DNA of 64,000 nucleotides from Alphaproteobacteria bacterium. GTDB taxonomy: Bacteria; Pseudomonadota; Alphaproteobacteria; Rhodobacterales; Rhodobacteraceae. Of the stretch, positions 51,630-61,918 are shown one piece after another. Every line of letters starts with the position of its first letter. Position 1 is the stretch's first letter. The DNA lies in assembly GCA_030425925.1 (NCBI GenBank), contig JAUHZO010000009.1, positions 121,253-185,252 on the forward strand, in the 5' to 3' direction. The position numbers and the translations under genes were made by a program. Under the pieces are notes generated by a model, which did not search any database, was not told where the DNA came from, and was given only the letters and a program-made list of their open reading frames with translations.

Positions 51630-52484
51630 ATGCGACTTGTATTCGGACTGGTGTTGATCGCGGGGCTCGGCCTGGCCGGTTTTGCCGTCTACATGGCGCA
51701 GAACTATATCAACGCGTATCAAAGCGCGCTGGAACAGGAACGCAAGAAGGCCACCGCCGCCGTGCCGACGCAGAACATCTACGTGACCACACGGGCCATC
51801 GCCTATGGCGAACGGATCCTGCCCGAAGATGTGAAACTGGCCCCCTGGCCGGTGGAAATCCTGCCGGAAACCTATTTCGACGAGGCCAATCCGCTGATGG
51901 ATGTGGGCGACGAACCGCGCGTCGCCGTGCGGGCCATCGAACTGCATGAAGCGGTGATCGAGGCCAAGGTTTCGGAACCTGGCGGCGATGCCGGCCTGAC
52001 CTCGCGCCTCAAGCGCGGCGAACGGGCCTTTGCGATCAAGGTCGACGTGGCCACGGGTGTGTCGGGTTTCCTGCGGCCCGGTGACCGGGTCGACGTGTAC
52101 TGGACCGGCCGCATCCCCGGCCGCGATCCCGACCTGCCGCAGGGCGACGTGACCAAGCTGATCGAGACCGGCGTGCGCCTGGTGGCCATCGACCAGACCG
52201 CCAATGCCGACAGCACCGACGCCACCATCGCCCGCACCGTCACCGTGGCTGCGACGCCGCAGCAGGTGGCCTCGCTGGCGCAAGCACAATCCACCGGCCG
52301 GCTGTCGCTGTCGCTGATGTCGCAGACCGATGACACCGTCGCCGTGGCCATCGAGGTTGACCAGCGCAAGCTTCTGGGCATCGCCAAGGAAGAACAGAAA
52401 GACCCCAACGCGCTGCAGGTCTGCACCGTGCGTACCCGTCGCGGTGCCGACGTGGTGGAAATCCCGATCCCCTGCACAAACTGA
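51630..52484 (+). CDS. cpaB: Flp pilus assembly protein CpaB/RcpC
   Basis: A 284-residue protein with an N-terminal membrane anchor (LVFGLVLIAGLGLAGFAVYMAQ), a SAF domain (about 50-115, VTTRAIAYGERILPEDV) and a beta-rich RcpC domain with FAIKVDVATGVSGFLRPGDRVDVYWTG. CpaB is a periplasmic partner of the secretin. AGAGGTGA precedes the ATG at 51630. A hairpin follows at 52509. Confidence 0.92.
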   Translation: MRLVFGLVLIAGLGLAGFAVYMAQNYINAYQSALEQERKKATAAVPTQNIYVTTRAIAYGERILPEDVKLAPWPVEILPETYFDEANPLMDVGDEPRVAVRAIELHEAVIEAKVSEPGGDAGLTSRLKRGERAFAIKVDVATGVSGFLRPGDRVDVYWTGRIPGRDPDLPQGDVTKLIETGVRLVAIDQTANADSTDATIARTVTVAATPQQVASLAQAQSTGRLSLSLMSQTDDTVAVAIEVDQRKLLGIAKEEQKDPNALQVCTVRTRRGADVVEIPIPCTN

Positions 52485-52508
52485 GCCGAATCAGTCTGTT
52501 GCACGACA

Positions 52509-52532
52509 GGAGCGCCCTTGCGGCGCTCCTTT
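52509..52532 (+). terminator. Hairpin after cpaB
   Basis: A perfect 8-base stem (GGAGCGCC and GGCGCTCC, 5-base loop) followed by three Ts, 25 bases after cpaB. It may be a partial terminator that lowers expression of the downstream tad genes relative to the pilins, or an RNA-stability element. Confidence 0.55.
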
Positions 52533-52688
52533 GCCATGTCTGCGGATGCCGCCCCTGTTGCGGGTTATCCACATAAATCCCGGACAGGAAGCCTTTGATT
52601 CTTGCAAAAAAACCAATTCTGACGCACAGTCACTCCAAATGCAGGCGCGAGACCTGCGAAATCGAGGCGTGATCGAAAGGCAGGTCAC

Positions 52689-54122
52689 ATGAAAATTGAC
52701 AGGTTTCTGAAGGCCGCCCTTGTCGGGCTGGCGACAGCGGTTGTGCATGCACCGCTGCCGATGCAGGCGGAAACGCTGCGCGTCGTGCGCACCGGAACGG
52801 AATCGGTGCTGACCGTGGCGATGAACCGGGCGGTGGTGGTCGAAAGCCAGACCCCGTTTGCCGAACTCTCCATCGCCAATCCGGCCATTGCCGATATCTC
52901 GTCCCTGTCGGATCGGTCGATCTATGTGCTGGGCAAGACGCCGGGCACCACGACGCTGACGATCCTCGACGCCCAGGGCAAGCTGATCACCAATGTCGAT
53001 GTCCGCGTCGCCGCGGATGTCACGGAATTCAAGGAGCGGCTGCGCCAGATCCTGCCGGACGAAACCATCGAGGTGCGCACCGCCAATGACGGCATCGTGA
53101 TGTCGGGCACCGTGTCGTCGACCCTGCGTCTGCAGCGCGCGCTGGACCTGGCCGAGCGCTATGCGCCGGGCCGGGTGTCCAACCTGATGACAGTGGGCGG
53201 CATCCAGCAGGTGATGCTGAAGGTGCGCTTTGCCGAAATGTCGCGCTCCGTCGCCAAGACGCTGCGCAGCTCGGTCGCCACGGGCGGCGGTGCCGGCAAC
53301 GATCTGGGTGTGGAGCTGGGCACCGGGAACTCTGCCCCGCTGGCCGCCGAAGACGCGCTGATCGACAAGCTGCTGCCGCAATCCGGGTCCAACGCTTCGG
53401 AAGGCGCGATCCTGTTTGGCTTCAACGCCGGCGGGCTGGAAATCGGCATCCTGCTCGAAGCGCTGGAATCCAAGGGGGTTGTGCGCACCCTGGCCGAACC
53501 GAACCTGACCGCCCTGTCGGGGCAGGAGGCCAAGTTCCTGGCGGGCGGCGAATTCCCGATCCCTGTGGCGCAGCAGGGCGGCACGATCTCGATCGAATTC
53601 AAGCCGTTCGGGGTGGAGCTGAACTTCATCCCGCGCGTGATCGACGGCGACCTGATCAATCTGGAGCTGGAAACCTCGGTGTCGGCGCTGGATTTCGACA
53701 ACACCTTCCAGTTCGAATCGATCCAGGTGCCCGCCTTCCGCAAGCGTGAAAGCCAGACGACGGTCGAACTGCGCGATGGCGAAAGCTTTGCCATTGCCGG
53801 GCTCCTGCAGGAAGATTTCCGCGATCTCAACGGCCAGGTGCCGTGGCTGGGCGATGTGCCGGTGCTGGGCGCGCTGTTCCGCAGCGCCGAATACGCCCGC
53901 GAGCAGTCCGAACTGGTGATCATCGTGACACCGCATCTGGTCACCCCCACCCGGGGCGAGGCGCTGGCCCTGCCCACCGACCGGATCACCCCGCCCACAG
54001 AAAAGGACCTGTTCCTGTTCGGGCGCGTCACCGGCGGCACCCGCAACGCGCCGAAGAAAGGGGCTGCGGCCGAAGTGGCCAAGCAGGACTTCAGCGGCTC
54101 TTATGGCTATGTGATGGATTGA
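52689..54122 (+). CDS. cpaC: Flp pilus secretin CpaC/RcpA
   Basis: A 477-residue outer-membrane secretin with a signal peptide ending about MQAETLRVV, an N-terminal pilus-specific domain (VVVESQTPFAELSIANPAIADI), a BON-like region (VTEFKERLRQILP) and the secretin core with VVRTLAEPNLTALSGQEAKFLAGGEFPIPV and GLLQEDFRDLNGQVPWLGDVPVLGALFRS. It forms the pore through which the Flp pilus exits. The ATG at 52689 lies after a 204-base gap from cpaB. Confidence 0.94.
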   Translation: MKIDRFLKAALVGLATAVVHAPLPMQAETLRVVRTGTESVLTVAMNRAVVVESQTPFAELSIANPAIADISSLSDRSIYVLGKTPGTTTLTILDAQGKLITNVDVRVAADVTEFKERLRQILPDETIEVRTANDGIVMSGTVSSTLRLQRALDLAERYAPGRVSNLMTVGGIQQVMLKVRFAEMSRSVAKTLRSSVATGGGAGNDLGVELGTGNSAPLAAEDALIDKLLPQSGSNASEGAILFGFNAGGLEIGILLEALESKGVVRTLAEPNLTALSGQEAKFLAGGEFPIPVAQQGGTISIEFKPFGVELNFIPRVIDGDLINLELETSVSALDFDNTFQFESIQVPAFRKRESQTTVELRDGESFAIAGLLQEDFRDLNGQVPWLGDVPVLGALFRSAEYAREQSELVIIVTPHLVTPTRGEALALPTDRITPPTEKDLFLFGRVTGGTRNAPKKGAAAEVAKQDFSGSYGYVMD

Positions 54123-54126
54123 GGCG

Positions 54127-54837
54127 ATGACACAGCTCGGATGGATCAAAACGACCGTGGCGGGGCTGAGCCTCGTGGCTCTGGCGGCCTGTTCGGGCAA
54201 CCGCGCCGACCCGGTCCACGGCCAGTTCTGGCGCGAGGCGGGATCGCTGGCCGATACCGGCGATTTCGGCAACGCGACGATGAACAATCACCAGTACATG
54301 ACCGGTGAAAAGAAATACACCTACGACCTGGCACAGCGCTTTGCCTCGGAGGTGATGACAACGGTCAACTTTGCCTTCAACAGCGCGGCACTGGATGCCG
54401 GCGCGCGCGACACGCTGCGCGAACAGGCGCACTGGATCCGCCAGTTCCCGGAAATCCGTTTCCGCGTCTACGGTCATACCGACAAGGTGGGATCGGACGG
54501 CTACAACAGACACCTTGGCCTGCGCCGCGCCAATGCGGTGGTCAACTATCTGGTCAGCCAGGGCGTCAGCCGCTCACGGCTCGAAGCGGTGGTGTCGCTG
54601 GGCGAAACCCAGCCGCTGATCGTGACCGAAGGCAAGGAGCGGCGCAACCGCCGCACCGTGACCGAGGTTTCGGGCTTTGTCAGCGGGCATCCCAACGTGC
54701 TGGACGGCAAGTATGCCGAGGTGATCTACCGCGAATATGTCCGTTCGGCCACGCCGGCCACCGGGCTCAGCGGCATCGGCGGTGCGGATTTCCGCCCCGA
54801 AGGCGGCCTGGGCGGCGGCTCGGGCGGCGGCGGCTGA
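54127..54837 (+). CDS. OmpA-type peptidoglycan-binding lipoprotein
   Basis: A 236-residue lipoprotein: a lipobox LVALAACSG (Cys at about residue 22) after a hydrophobic signal, and a C-terminal OmpA domain with TVNFAFNSAALDAGARDTL, FRVYGHTDKVGSDGYNRHLGLRRANAV and ERRNRRTVTEV. The end is Gly-rich (GGLGGGSGGGG). It starts 4 bases after cpaC and occupies the place where cpaD lies in other tad loci, so it may anchor the secretin to the wall. Confidence 0.86.
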   Translation: MTQLGWIKTTVAGLSLVALAACSGNRADPVHGQFWREAGSLADTGDFGNATMNNHQYMTGEKKYTYDLAQRFASEVMTTVNFAFNSAALDAGARDTLREQAHWIRQFPEIRFRVYGHTDKVGSDGYNRHLGLRRANAVVNYLVSQGVSRSRLEAVVSLGETQPLIVTEGKERRNRRTVTEVSGFVSGHPNVLDGKYAEVIYREYVRSATPATGLSGIGGADFRPEGGLGGGSGGGG

Positions 54838-55187
54838 TCCGCCTTCTGCCCCTGTTTACCATGATCCGGAACGACCCGAAGCCTGTGTTTCGGGTCGTTT
54901 CCATTGGTGCCAAAGAGGAGGCACCCCCCTGCCCGACGCCGGGGCCCGGAACATCAAGTCACTGATTTCAATTAACTTTCCTACATGCCAGATCGCCTCA
55001 CCGTCTGGAAATACCGTACAATTTCGGTTTTTTGGCCCCAATGTTGCCGCCTTTCTGCAGGAGGTTGACCACTGACGGAACGCGTGCCGGCCCCGAGTCG
55101 GTCTCGCGGTTCGCCAGACCCGGCCCGGCAGCAATTGGCTGCCCATCGGCGCATGCGGGCCGCCAAGAGTAAAAGGATACGAGGCAA
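54838..55187. other. Gene-free 350-base region between the OmpA lipoprotein and cpaE
   Basis: No supported gene. A terminator-like hairpin at 54870-54899 comes first, then an A+T-rich stretch (about 54950-55040) that could hold a promoter for cpaE and the genes after it. A ribosome-binding sequence, AAAAGGA, precedes cpaE. This splits the tad cluster into two likely transcription units. Confidence 0.6.
54870..54899 (+). terminator. Terminator-like hairpin after the OmpA lipoprotein gene
   Basis: A perfect 11-base stem (AACGACCCGAA and TTCGGGTCGTT) with an 8-base loop, followed by only a short T-run. It probably ends the flp-cpaBC-ompA transcript, with cpaE starting a new unit. Confidence 0.65.
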
Positions 55188-56432
55188 ATGACGAGTACGA
55201 CAGATCTGCACACCGATCCCGCCCCGATCGTCGCCTGCACGGTCAGCCGGGATGTGCAGAATTTCGATCTGCTCATCGAAGACATGGAGTCGCTGCTGGG
55301 AGAAGCCTGGGGCGATCTGGGATTTGACGAGGCCGTGGCCTTCCTGACCCAGCCCGAGGCCGAGTCTCTTGAATTTGTCGCCATCGCCATTGACGCCGAG
55401 GACGAGCCGCTGTTGCAGGATCTCGGCGAGATCATCGCCAATGCCAAGGCGCGCGGCGTCAAGGTGGTGCTGATTGCCGAAGACGTCACGCCCGCCGCGC
55501 TGCACCAGCTGTTGCGCCAGGGGGCGGACGAATTCGTGCCCTACCCGCTGCCCGAAGGTGAACTGGCCACCGCGGTGGAACGGATGCGCATGCCCGCCCC
55601 TGCCCCGCAGGCCGAGGCAAAACCCGCGGCGGATGCGGTCAAGCTCAAGGGCGGCGGCGACGGTGTGCTGATCGCCGTGCAGGGTGTCGCCGGCGGCGTC
55701 GGAGCCACCACGATGGCCGTCAACCTGGCGTATGAACTGGCCACCTCGTCCAAGGACAAGGCACCGCGGGTCTGCCTGATCGATCTTGGCCTGCAATTCG
55801 GCTCCGTCGCCACCTATCTTGACCTGCCGCGCCGCGAAGCGGTGCTGGAGCTTCTGTCGGACATCGACTCGATGGACGGCGACAGTTTCGGGCAGGCGCT
55901 GGTCAGTTTCGAAGGCAAGCTTCAGGTCTTTACCTCGCCCGCCGACATCCTGCCGCTGGACATGCTGGGCCCTCAGGACATGCAGCGCCTGCTGGACGTG
56001 GCGCGGGAACATTTCGACTTTGTCGTTGTCGACATGCCCTCGACCCTGGTGCAGTGGACCGAAACGGTGCTGAACGAGGCACAAATCTACTTTGCGGTCG
56101 TGGAGCTGGACATGCGATCGGCCCAGAACACGCTGCGGCTCAAGCGGGCCCTGCAGGCCGAAGACCTGCCGTTCTCCAAGATCAGGTTCCTGCTGAACAA
56201 CGCGCCGAAATTCACCGACCTTCAGGGCAAGAGCCGGGTCCGGCGCATGGCCGACAGCCTGGGCATCTCGCTGGAACTGCAGATGCCGGATGGCGGGCGG
56301 CTGGTGCCGCAGGCCTGCGATCACGGACTGCCGCTGGCCAACCACGCGCCCAAGAATCCGCTGCGCCGGGAATTGCAGAAACTGGCCACAACCTTGCTGT
56401 CCTTTGGCGACTCCGACGCCGAAGCCGCCTGA
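55188..56432 (+). CDS. cpaE: Flp pilus assembly protein CpaE/TadZ
   Basis: A 414-residue protein. A receiver-like pseudo-domain fills residues about 15-125 (VKVVLIAEDVTPAALHQLLRQGADEFV). A linker is followed by a MinD/ParA-type ATPase with the deviant Walker A VAGGVGATTMAVNLA and the Walker B-like LIDLGLQFGSV. TadZ/CpaE localises the pilus machine to the pole or membrane. It follows a likely promoter region and is 15 bases before cpaF. Confidence 0.92.
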   Translation: MTSTTDLHTDPAPIVACTVSRDVQNFDLLIEDMESLLGEAWGDLGFDEAVAFLTQPEAESLEFVAIAIDAEDEPLLQDLGEIIANAKARGVKVVLIAEDVTPAALHQLLRQGADEFVPYPLPEGELATAVERMRMPAPAPQAEAKPAADAVKLKGGGDGVLIAVQGVAGGVGATTMAVNLAYELATSSKDKAPRVCLIDLGLQFGSVATYLDLPRREAVLELLSDIDSMDGDSFGQALVSFEGKLQVFTSPADILPLDMLGPQDMQRLLDVAREHFDFVVVDMPSTLVQWTETVLNEAQIYFAVVELDMRSAQNTLRLKRALQAEDLPFSKIRFLLNNAPKFTDLQGKSRVRRMADSLGISLELQMPDGGRLVPQACDHGLPLANHAPKNPLRRELQKLATTLLSFGDSDAEAA

Positions 56433-56447
56433 AAGGGACGCTGACAC

Positions 56448-57875
<1,428 letters not shown>

Positions 57876-57881
57876 CCCGTC

Positions 57882-58844
57882 ATGAACGCAGAACTGATCA
57901 TCTACGGCATGGTCTTCGTGGGGGTTCTTGTCCTCGTCGAAGGCATATACCTCGTGGCTTTCGGCAAGTCGATCAGCCTCAACAACAAGGTCAATCGCCG
58001 CCTGCAGATGCTCAATCAGGGCGACCGGCGCGAAGAAGTGCTGGCCAAGCTCCGCAAGGAGATGGACCAGCACATGAACTCGCAGTCGTTCCCGCTTTAT
58101 GCGCTGCTGGCCGACAAGGCGCGCAAGGCGGCGATCGCGTTCACTCCGCAGCAGCTGATCGGCGTGATGGCCGGCGTCAGCGTGCTGGCCTTTCTCGGGC
58201 TGACCATCGGCACCGAGGCCGGACTGCCGGTGCGCATCGTGCTGGGCATCGCGATGGGGGTTGGCGGGGTATACATGTGGGTCAACCACAAGGCCAAGAA
58301 GCGCCTGAGCATGATCGAGGAACAGCTGCCCGACGCCGTCGAACTGATGGTGCGCAGCCTGCGCGTGGGCCATCCCTTCACCTCGGCCATCTCCATCGTG
58401 TCAAAGGAAATCCAGGACCCGCTGGCCACCGAATTCGGCATCATCGCCGATGAATCCACCTATGGTCGCGACATCGGCGAAAGCCTCAAGCACATGGCCG
58501 AACGGCTCGAGATGCAGGACCTGCGCTTTCTGGCCGTGGCCGTGGCGATCCAGCAGCAGGCCGGCGGCAACCTGGCCGAAATCCTCGACGGTCTGGCCAA
58601 GGTGATCCGCGCCCGTTTCCGCCTGTTCCGCCGCGTCAAGGCCATCACTGCCGAGGCGCAGTGGTCGGGCAAGTTCCTGTCGGGCTTTCCGGTGGCCGCG
58701 CTGATCTTCATCCAGATCGCCAAACCCGATTACTACGACGAGGTGATCGACCACCCGTGGTTCATCCCCGCCTGCTTCATCGTGGGCATCATGCTGACCG
58801 CCAACGTCTTCGTGATGCGCGCCCTGGTCAACATCAAGGTCTGA
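57882..58844 (+). CDS. tadB: Flp pilus inner-membrane protein TadB
   Basis: A 320-residue GspF-type platform protein. It has an N-terminal helix (IIYGMVFVGVLVLVEGIYLVAF), a cytoplasmic part with LPDAVELMVRSLRVGHPFTSAI and LKHMAERLEMQDLRFLAVAVAIQQQAGGNLAEIL, and C-terminal helices ending MLTANVFVMRALVNIKV. With TadC it forms the inner-membrane platform moved by CpaF. Confidence 0.95.
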   Translation: MNAELIIYGMVFVGVLVLVEGIYLVAFGKSISLNNKVNRRLQMLNQGDRREEVLAKLRKEMDQHMNSQSFPLYALLADKARKAAIAFTPQQLIGVMAGVSVLAFLGLTIGTEAGLPVRIVLGIAMGVGGVYMWVNHKAKKRLSMIEEQLPDAVELMVRSLRVGHPFTSAISIVSKEIQDPLATEFGIIADESTYGRDIGESLKHMAERLEMQDLRFLAVAVAIQQQAGGNLAEILDGLAKVIRARFRLFRRVKAITAEAQWSGKFLSGFPVAALIFIQIAKPDYYDEVIDHPWFIPACFIVGIMLTANVFVMRALVNIKV

Positions 58845-58856
58845 GGACAGCTGCCC

Positions 58857-59828
58857 ATGTTCGACGCACTCAACGCCATGATCACCGACCTTCTGGGACC
58901 CGCCGGGCCCCTGATCGTCGTCGCGGGCCTGGCCGCACTGCTGATCCTGGCCACAATCCCGATGCTGCTGACCAGCCGTCCGGATCCGATGGACAAGCTG
59001 CGCCAGAGCGGCAAGGAAAAGACCGACGCGGAAACCCGCGAAGTGCTGCGCGACAAGCGCCGCAACGAAAAGCTGAACAAATACGCCAAGTTCCTGGAAC
59101 CGCAGGACGAAAAGGAGCTGTCCGACATCCGGATGAAGCTGCTTCAGGCCGGATACCGCAGCAAGGATGCGGTGCAGATGTTCTATTTCGCCCAGTTCGC
59201 GCTGGGCCTGGGACTTCTGGGTGTGGGCGTGACCTACTACCTGACGCTGGTGGATGCCTCGACCGCCACGATGCAGCAAAAGCTGATGTACATCCTGGGC
59301 CCCGGGGCTGCAGGGTATCTGGCGCCGAAATACTGGATCACCAAGCGGCTGGAAAAGCGCAAGGACGAGATCCAGTCGGGCTTTCCCGACGCGCTCGACA
59401 TGATGCTGGTCTGCGTCGAGGCCGGGCAGTCGATGGACCAGTCCATCGTGCGGGTGGCGGGCGAGCTGCGCGCCTCCTACCCGGCGCTGGCCGACGAATT
59501 CGCCATCATCAGCCACGAGATGAAGGCCGGCAAGGACAAGAGTCAGGTACTCAACGACATGTCCGAACGCTGCGGCGTACAGGATGTGTCGTCTTTCGTG
59601 ACCGTGCTGAACCAGGCAACCACCTTCGGCACCTCGATCTCGGACGCGCTGCGCGTCTATGCCGGGGAAATGCGTGACAAAAGGGTCATGCGTGCGGAAG
59701 AAAAGGCAAACCAGTTGCCGACAAAGATGACGCTGACGACTATGATGCTGACAGTGCCGCCGCTGCTGATCATCCTGGTCGGTCCCTCCGCGGTGGGCAT
59801 CGCGAACATGGGCAGTATCGGAAACTGA
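58857..59828 (+). CDS. tadC: Flp pilus inner-membrane protein TadC
   Basis: A 323-residue GspF-type protein paired with TadB. It has an N-terminal helix (LIVVAGLAALLILATIPMLLTS), the GspF core with FPDALDMMLVCVEAGQSMDQSIVRVAGELRASYPALADEF and LNQATTFGTSISDALRVYAGEMR, and a C-terminal hydrophobic end. It starts 12 bases after tadB. Confidence 0.94.
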   Translation: MFDALNAMITDLLGPAGPLIVVAGLAALLILATIPMLLTSRPDPMDKLRQSGKEKTDAETREVLRDKRRNEKLNKYAKFLEPQDEKELSDIRMKLLQAGYRSKDAVQMFYFAQFALGLGLLGVGVTYYLTLVDASTATMQQKLMYILGPGAAGYLAPKYWITKRLEKRKDEIQSGFPDALDMMLVCVEAGQSMDQSIVRVAGELRASYPALADEFAIISHEMKAGKDKSQVLNDMSERCGVQDVSSFVTVLNQATTFGTSISDALRVYAGEMRDKRVMRAEEKANQLPTKMTLTTMMLTVPPLLIILVGPSAVGIANMGSIGN

Positions 59829-59831
59829 TCA

Positions 59832-60395
59832 ATGCGCTTGTCCCTTGCGGGATGTGTCGTCCTGGTGACGCTTCTGGCCGCCTGTTCATCGGGCGGCCTT
59901 GGCGCGTCGAGGGACTCGCCCTTTGCCCCCGCGCTCGACCCGCGCGGCGAGGCGGTGGACGGGATGGTGGTGGGCCACCGCCTGATGGAGGCCGGGGAAT
60001 ACGAGCTTGCGCTCGAAGCCTTCACCCGCGCCGCCGGAGCCCGCGGCCTCACCGGCGAGGTGCTTGTGGCGCTGGGCTCTGCCAACCTGGCGCTGGGACG
60101 GCTGAACCAGTCCGAAAAGCTGCTGCGCCGCGCGGTCCGGCAAGAGGCCGACTGGCCCGAGGCCTGGAACAATCTGGGTGTCGTGCTGATCGAACGCGGC
60201 AAGACGGCCGAAGCGGCCGAGGTGTTCCGCAAGGCCTATGGGCTGGACAATGGCCAAAGTGACTCAATCCGCGATAATCTTCGCTTGGCGCTCGCAAAAC
60301 TTGAAAATTCCGACTATGCTTCGGATCAGACACAAGAATACAAACTCGTGCGCCGGGGCTCCGGGTCCTACCTGATCCGGCGAACAACGGGATAG
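59832..60395 (+). CDS. tadD: TadD-like TPR lipoprotein
   Basis: A 187-residue lipoprotein with lipobox LLAACSSG (Cys near residue 18) and two to three TPR repeats (AGEYELALEAFTRAAGA, LGRLNQSEKLLRRAVRQEA, AWNNLGVVLIERGKTAEAAEVFRKAYGLD). TadD acts at the outer membrane to assemble or target the secretin. It starts 3 bases after tadC and is followed by a second TPR lipoprotein. Confidence 0.9.
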   Translation: MRLSLAGCVVLVTLLAACSSGGLGASRDSPFAPALDPRGEAVDGMVVGHRLMEAGEYELALEAFTRAAGARGLTGEVLVALGSANLALGRLNQSEKLLRRAVRQEADWPEAWNNLGVVLIERGKTAEAAEVFRKAYGLDNGQSDSIRDNLRLALAKLENSDYASDQTQEYKLVRRGSGSYLIRRTTG

Positions 60396-60423
60396 AGGCA
60401 GAGCAGTAAGAGGACGCAGGCAC

Positions 60424-61284
60424 ATGCGCCACCCCATCGTTGTCCCCCTTTGCGTGGCGGTCGCCGTCACGTTGTCGGCCTGTGAAAAGGGCATCAACAA
60501 GGCCGAGGTCGATCGCAAGTTCCAGGACGTGAACGTCATCGACGAAACCAACCTGAACGAAGTGATGCTGACGGTGGGCGATCCCAACGAGGCGGTCAGC
60601 TATTTCAGGCGCGCCACGGCACAGGATCCCGACCGGATCGACCTGATGCGCGGGCTGGCGCAATCGCTGGTACGCGCCAAGCGCATCCCCGAGGGCAAGG
60701 TCGCCTGGGCCGAAGTGGTGGCGCACGCCGAAAGCACCGATGCCGACCGCGTGCAGCTGGCCGACGTGCTGATCCGGGCCAATGAATGGGACGCCGCCGA
60801 AAAGGTGCTCGACGCCATTCCGCCCACGCATGAAACCTACAAGCGGTACCGGCTCGAGGCGATGATCGCCGACGGGAACGAGGAATGGGACAAGGCCGAC
60901 AGCTTTTACGAGATCGCCGTCGGTCTGACCACGCAGCCTGCAAGCGTGCTGAACAACTGGGGCTATTCCAAGCTCAGCCGGGGCGACCATGCTGCCGCGG
61001 AACGGCTCTTTACCGATGCCATCCGGCAGGACCGCGACCTGTTCACCGCCAAGAACAACCTGGTTCTGGCCCGCGGCGCGCAGGGCAAGTACAGCCTGCC
61101 GGTGATCCCGATGACCCAGATCGAACGGGCCGAACTGTTGCACACGCTGGGCCTTGCCGCCGTCAAGCGCGGCGATGTCGAGATCGGCAAGGGCCTTCTG
61201 CGCGAGGCGATCGAAACCCATCCGCAGCATTTCGAAGCCGCCGCGCGCAGCCTCGAAGCGCTGGAAGCCAATATCGCGGGCTGA
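60424..61284 (+). CDS. Second TPR lipoprotein of the tad locus
   Basis: A 286-residue lipoprotein with signal and lipobox (VAVAVTLSACEKG) and several TPR-like helix pairs, including EAVSYFRRATAQDPDRIDLMRGLAQSLVRAKRI, AASVLNNWGYSKLSRGDHAAAERLFTDAIRQD-like and VKRGDVEIGKGLLREAIETHP. It is a longer paralogue of TadD and may serve the same pilotin-type role for another component. It lies between tadD and the prepilin peptidase gene. Confidence 0.86.
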   Translation: MRHPIVVPLCVAVAVTLSACEKGINKAEVDRKFQDVNVIDETNLNEVMLTVGDPNEAVSYFRRATAQDPDRIDLMRGLAQSLVRAKRIPEGKVAWAEVVAHAESTDADRVQLADVLIRANEWDAAEKVLDAIPPTHETYKRYRLEAMIADGNEEWDKADSFYEIAVGLTTQPASVLNNWGYSKLSRGDHAAAERLFTDAIRQDRDLFTAKNNLVLARGAQGKYSLPVIPMTQIERAELLHTLGLAAVKRGDVEIGKGLLREAIETHPQHFEAAARSLEALEANIAG

Positions 61285-61293
61285 GGCGGGCCG

Positions 61294-61827
61294 GTGCAGA
61301 TCCCGGCGTCCCAGGCCCTGTGGTTCCTCGTGCTGGTGGCCCCCATCGTGCTGTTCACGTTCTACGTGGACATGAAGTACAAGAAGATCACGAACGTCAC
61401 GGTCTGGGCGCTGTTCGGCGTGTTTGTCGTGGTCGGGCTGGCCACCATGGCCTGGCCCGAATTCCTGTGGCGCTTTGCCCATTACGCGGTCGTCTTTGCC
61501 TATGGTCTGGCACTGTGGTTCATGCGCCAGATCGGGGCCGGAGACGTCAAGTTCGCCTCTGTCGCGGCGCTTTACCTGCATGTGGGGGACCTGCGGCTGG
61601 TGCTTGTGCTGGCCGGAGCGGCGATCCTGGCCGCGGCCGTCACCGTCTATCTCGTGCGGATCTCGCCGCTGCAGACCCTTGCACCCGACTGGGCCAGCTG
61701 GTCGCGCGGCGATGGCAGCGATCCGGCCACCGTGGGCGGCGGACGGCAGTTCACCATCCCCATGGGCACCGGGCTGGGCATGATGCTGGTCGCCTATCTG
61801 GCCCTGGGCGCGCTGTTCGGGGCCTGA
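61294..61827 (+). CDS. cpaA: Prepilin peptidase CpaA/TadV (A24 family)
   Basis: A 177-residue membrane aspartyl protease of the short TadV type, without the N-terminal methylase domain. The two catalytic Asp residues are in FTFYVDMKYKKITN (Asp near 24) and QIGAGDVKFASVA (Asp near 86). It removes the leader of the three Flp prepilins. The GTG start at 61294 follows the TPR gene by 9 bases. Confidence 0.93.
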   Translation: MQIPASQALWFLVLVAPIVLFTFYVDMKYKKITNVTVWALFGVFVVVGLATMAWPEFLWRFAHYAVVFAYGLALWFMRQIGAGDVKFASVAALYLHVGDLRLVLVLAGAAILAAAVTVYLVRISPLQTLAPDWASWSRGDGSDPATVGGGRQFTIPMGTGLGMMLVAYLALGALFGA

Positions 61828-61918
61828 GCGCGCCGCCGAACCGCCCGCCTGCCGTCCATCTTTCGCCACACACACCCGGCATCCTGCGGCAAAAGACAAT
61901 CGCAGCAGGCCAGACAAG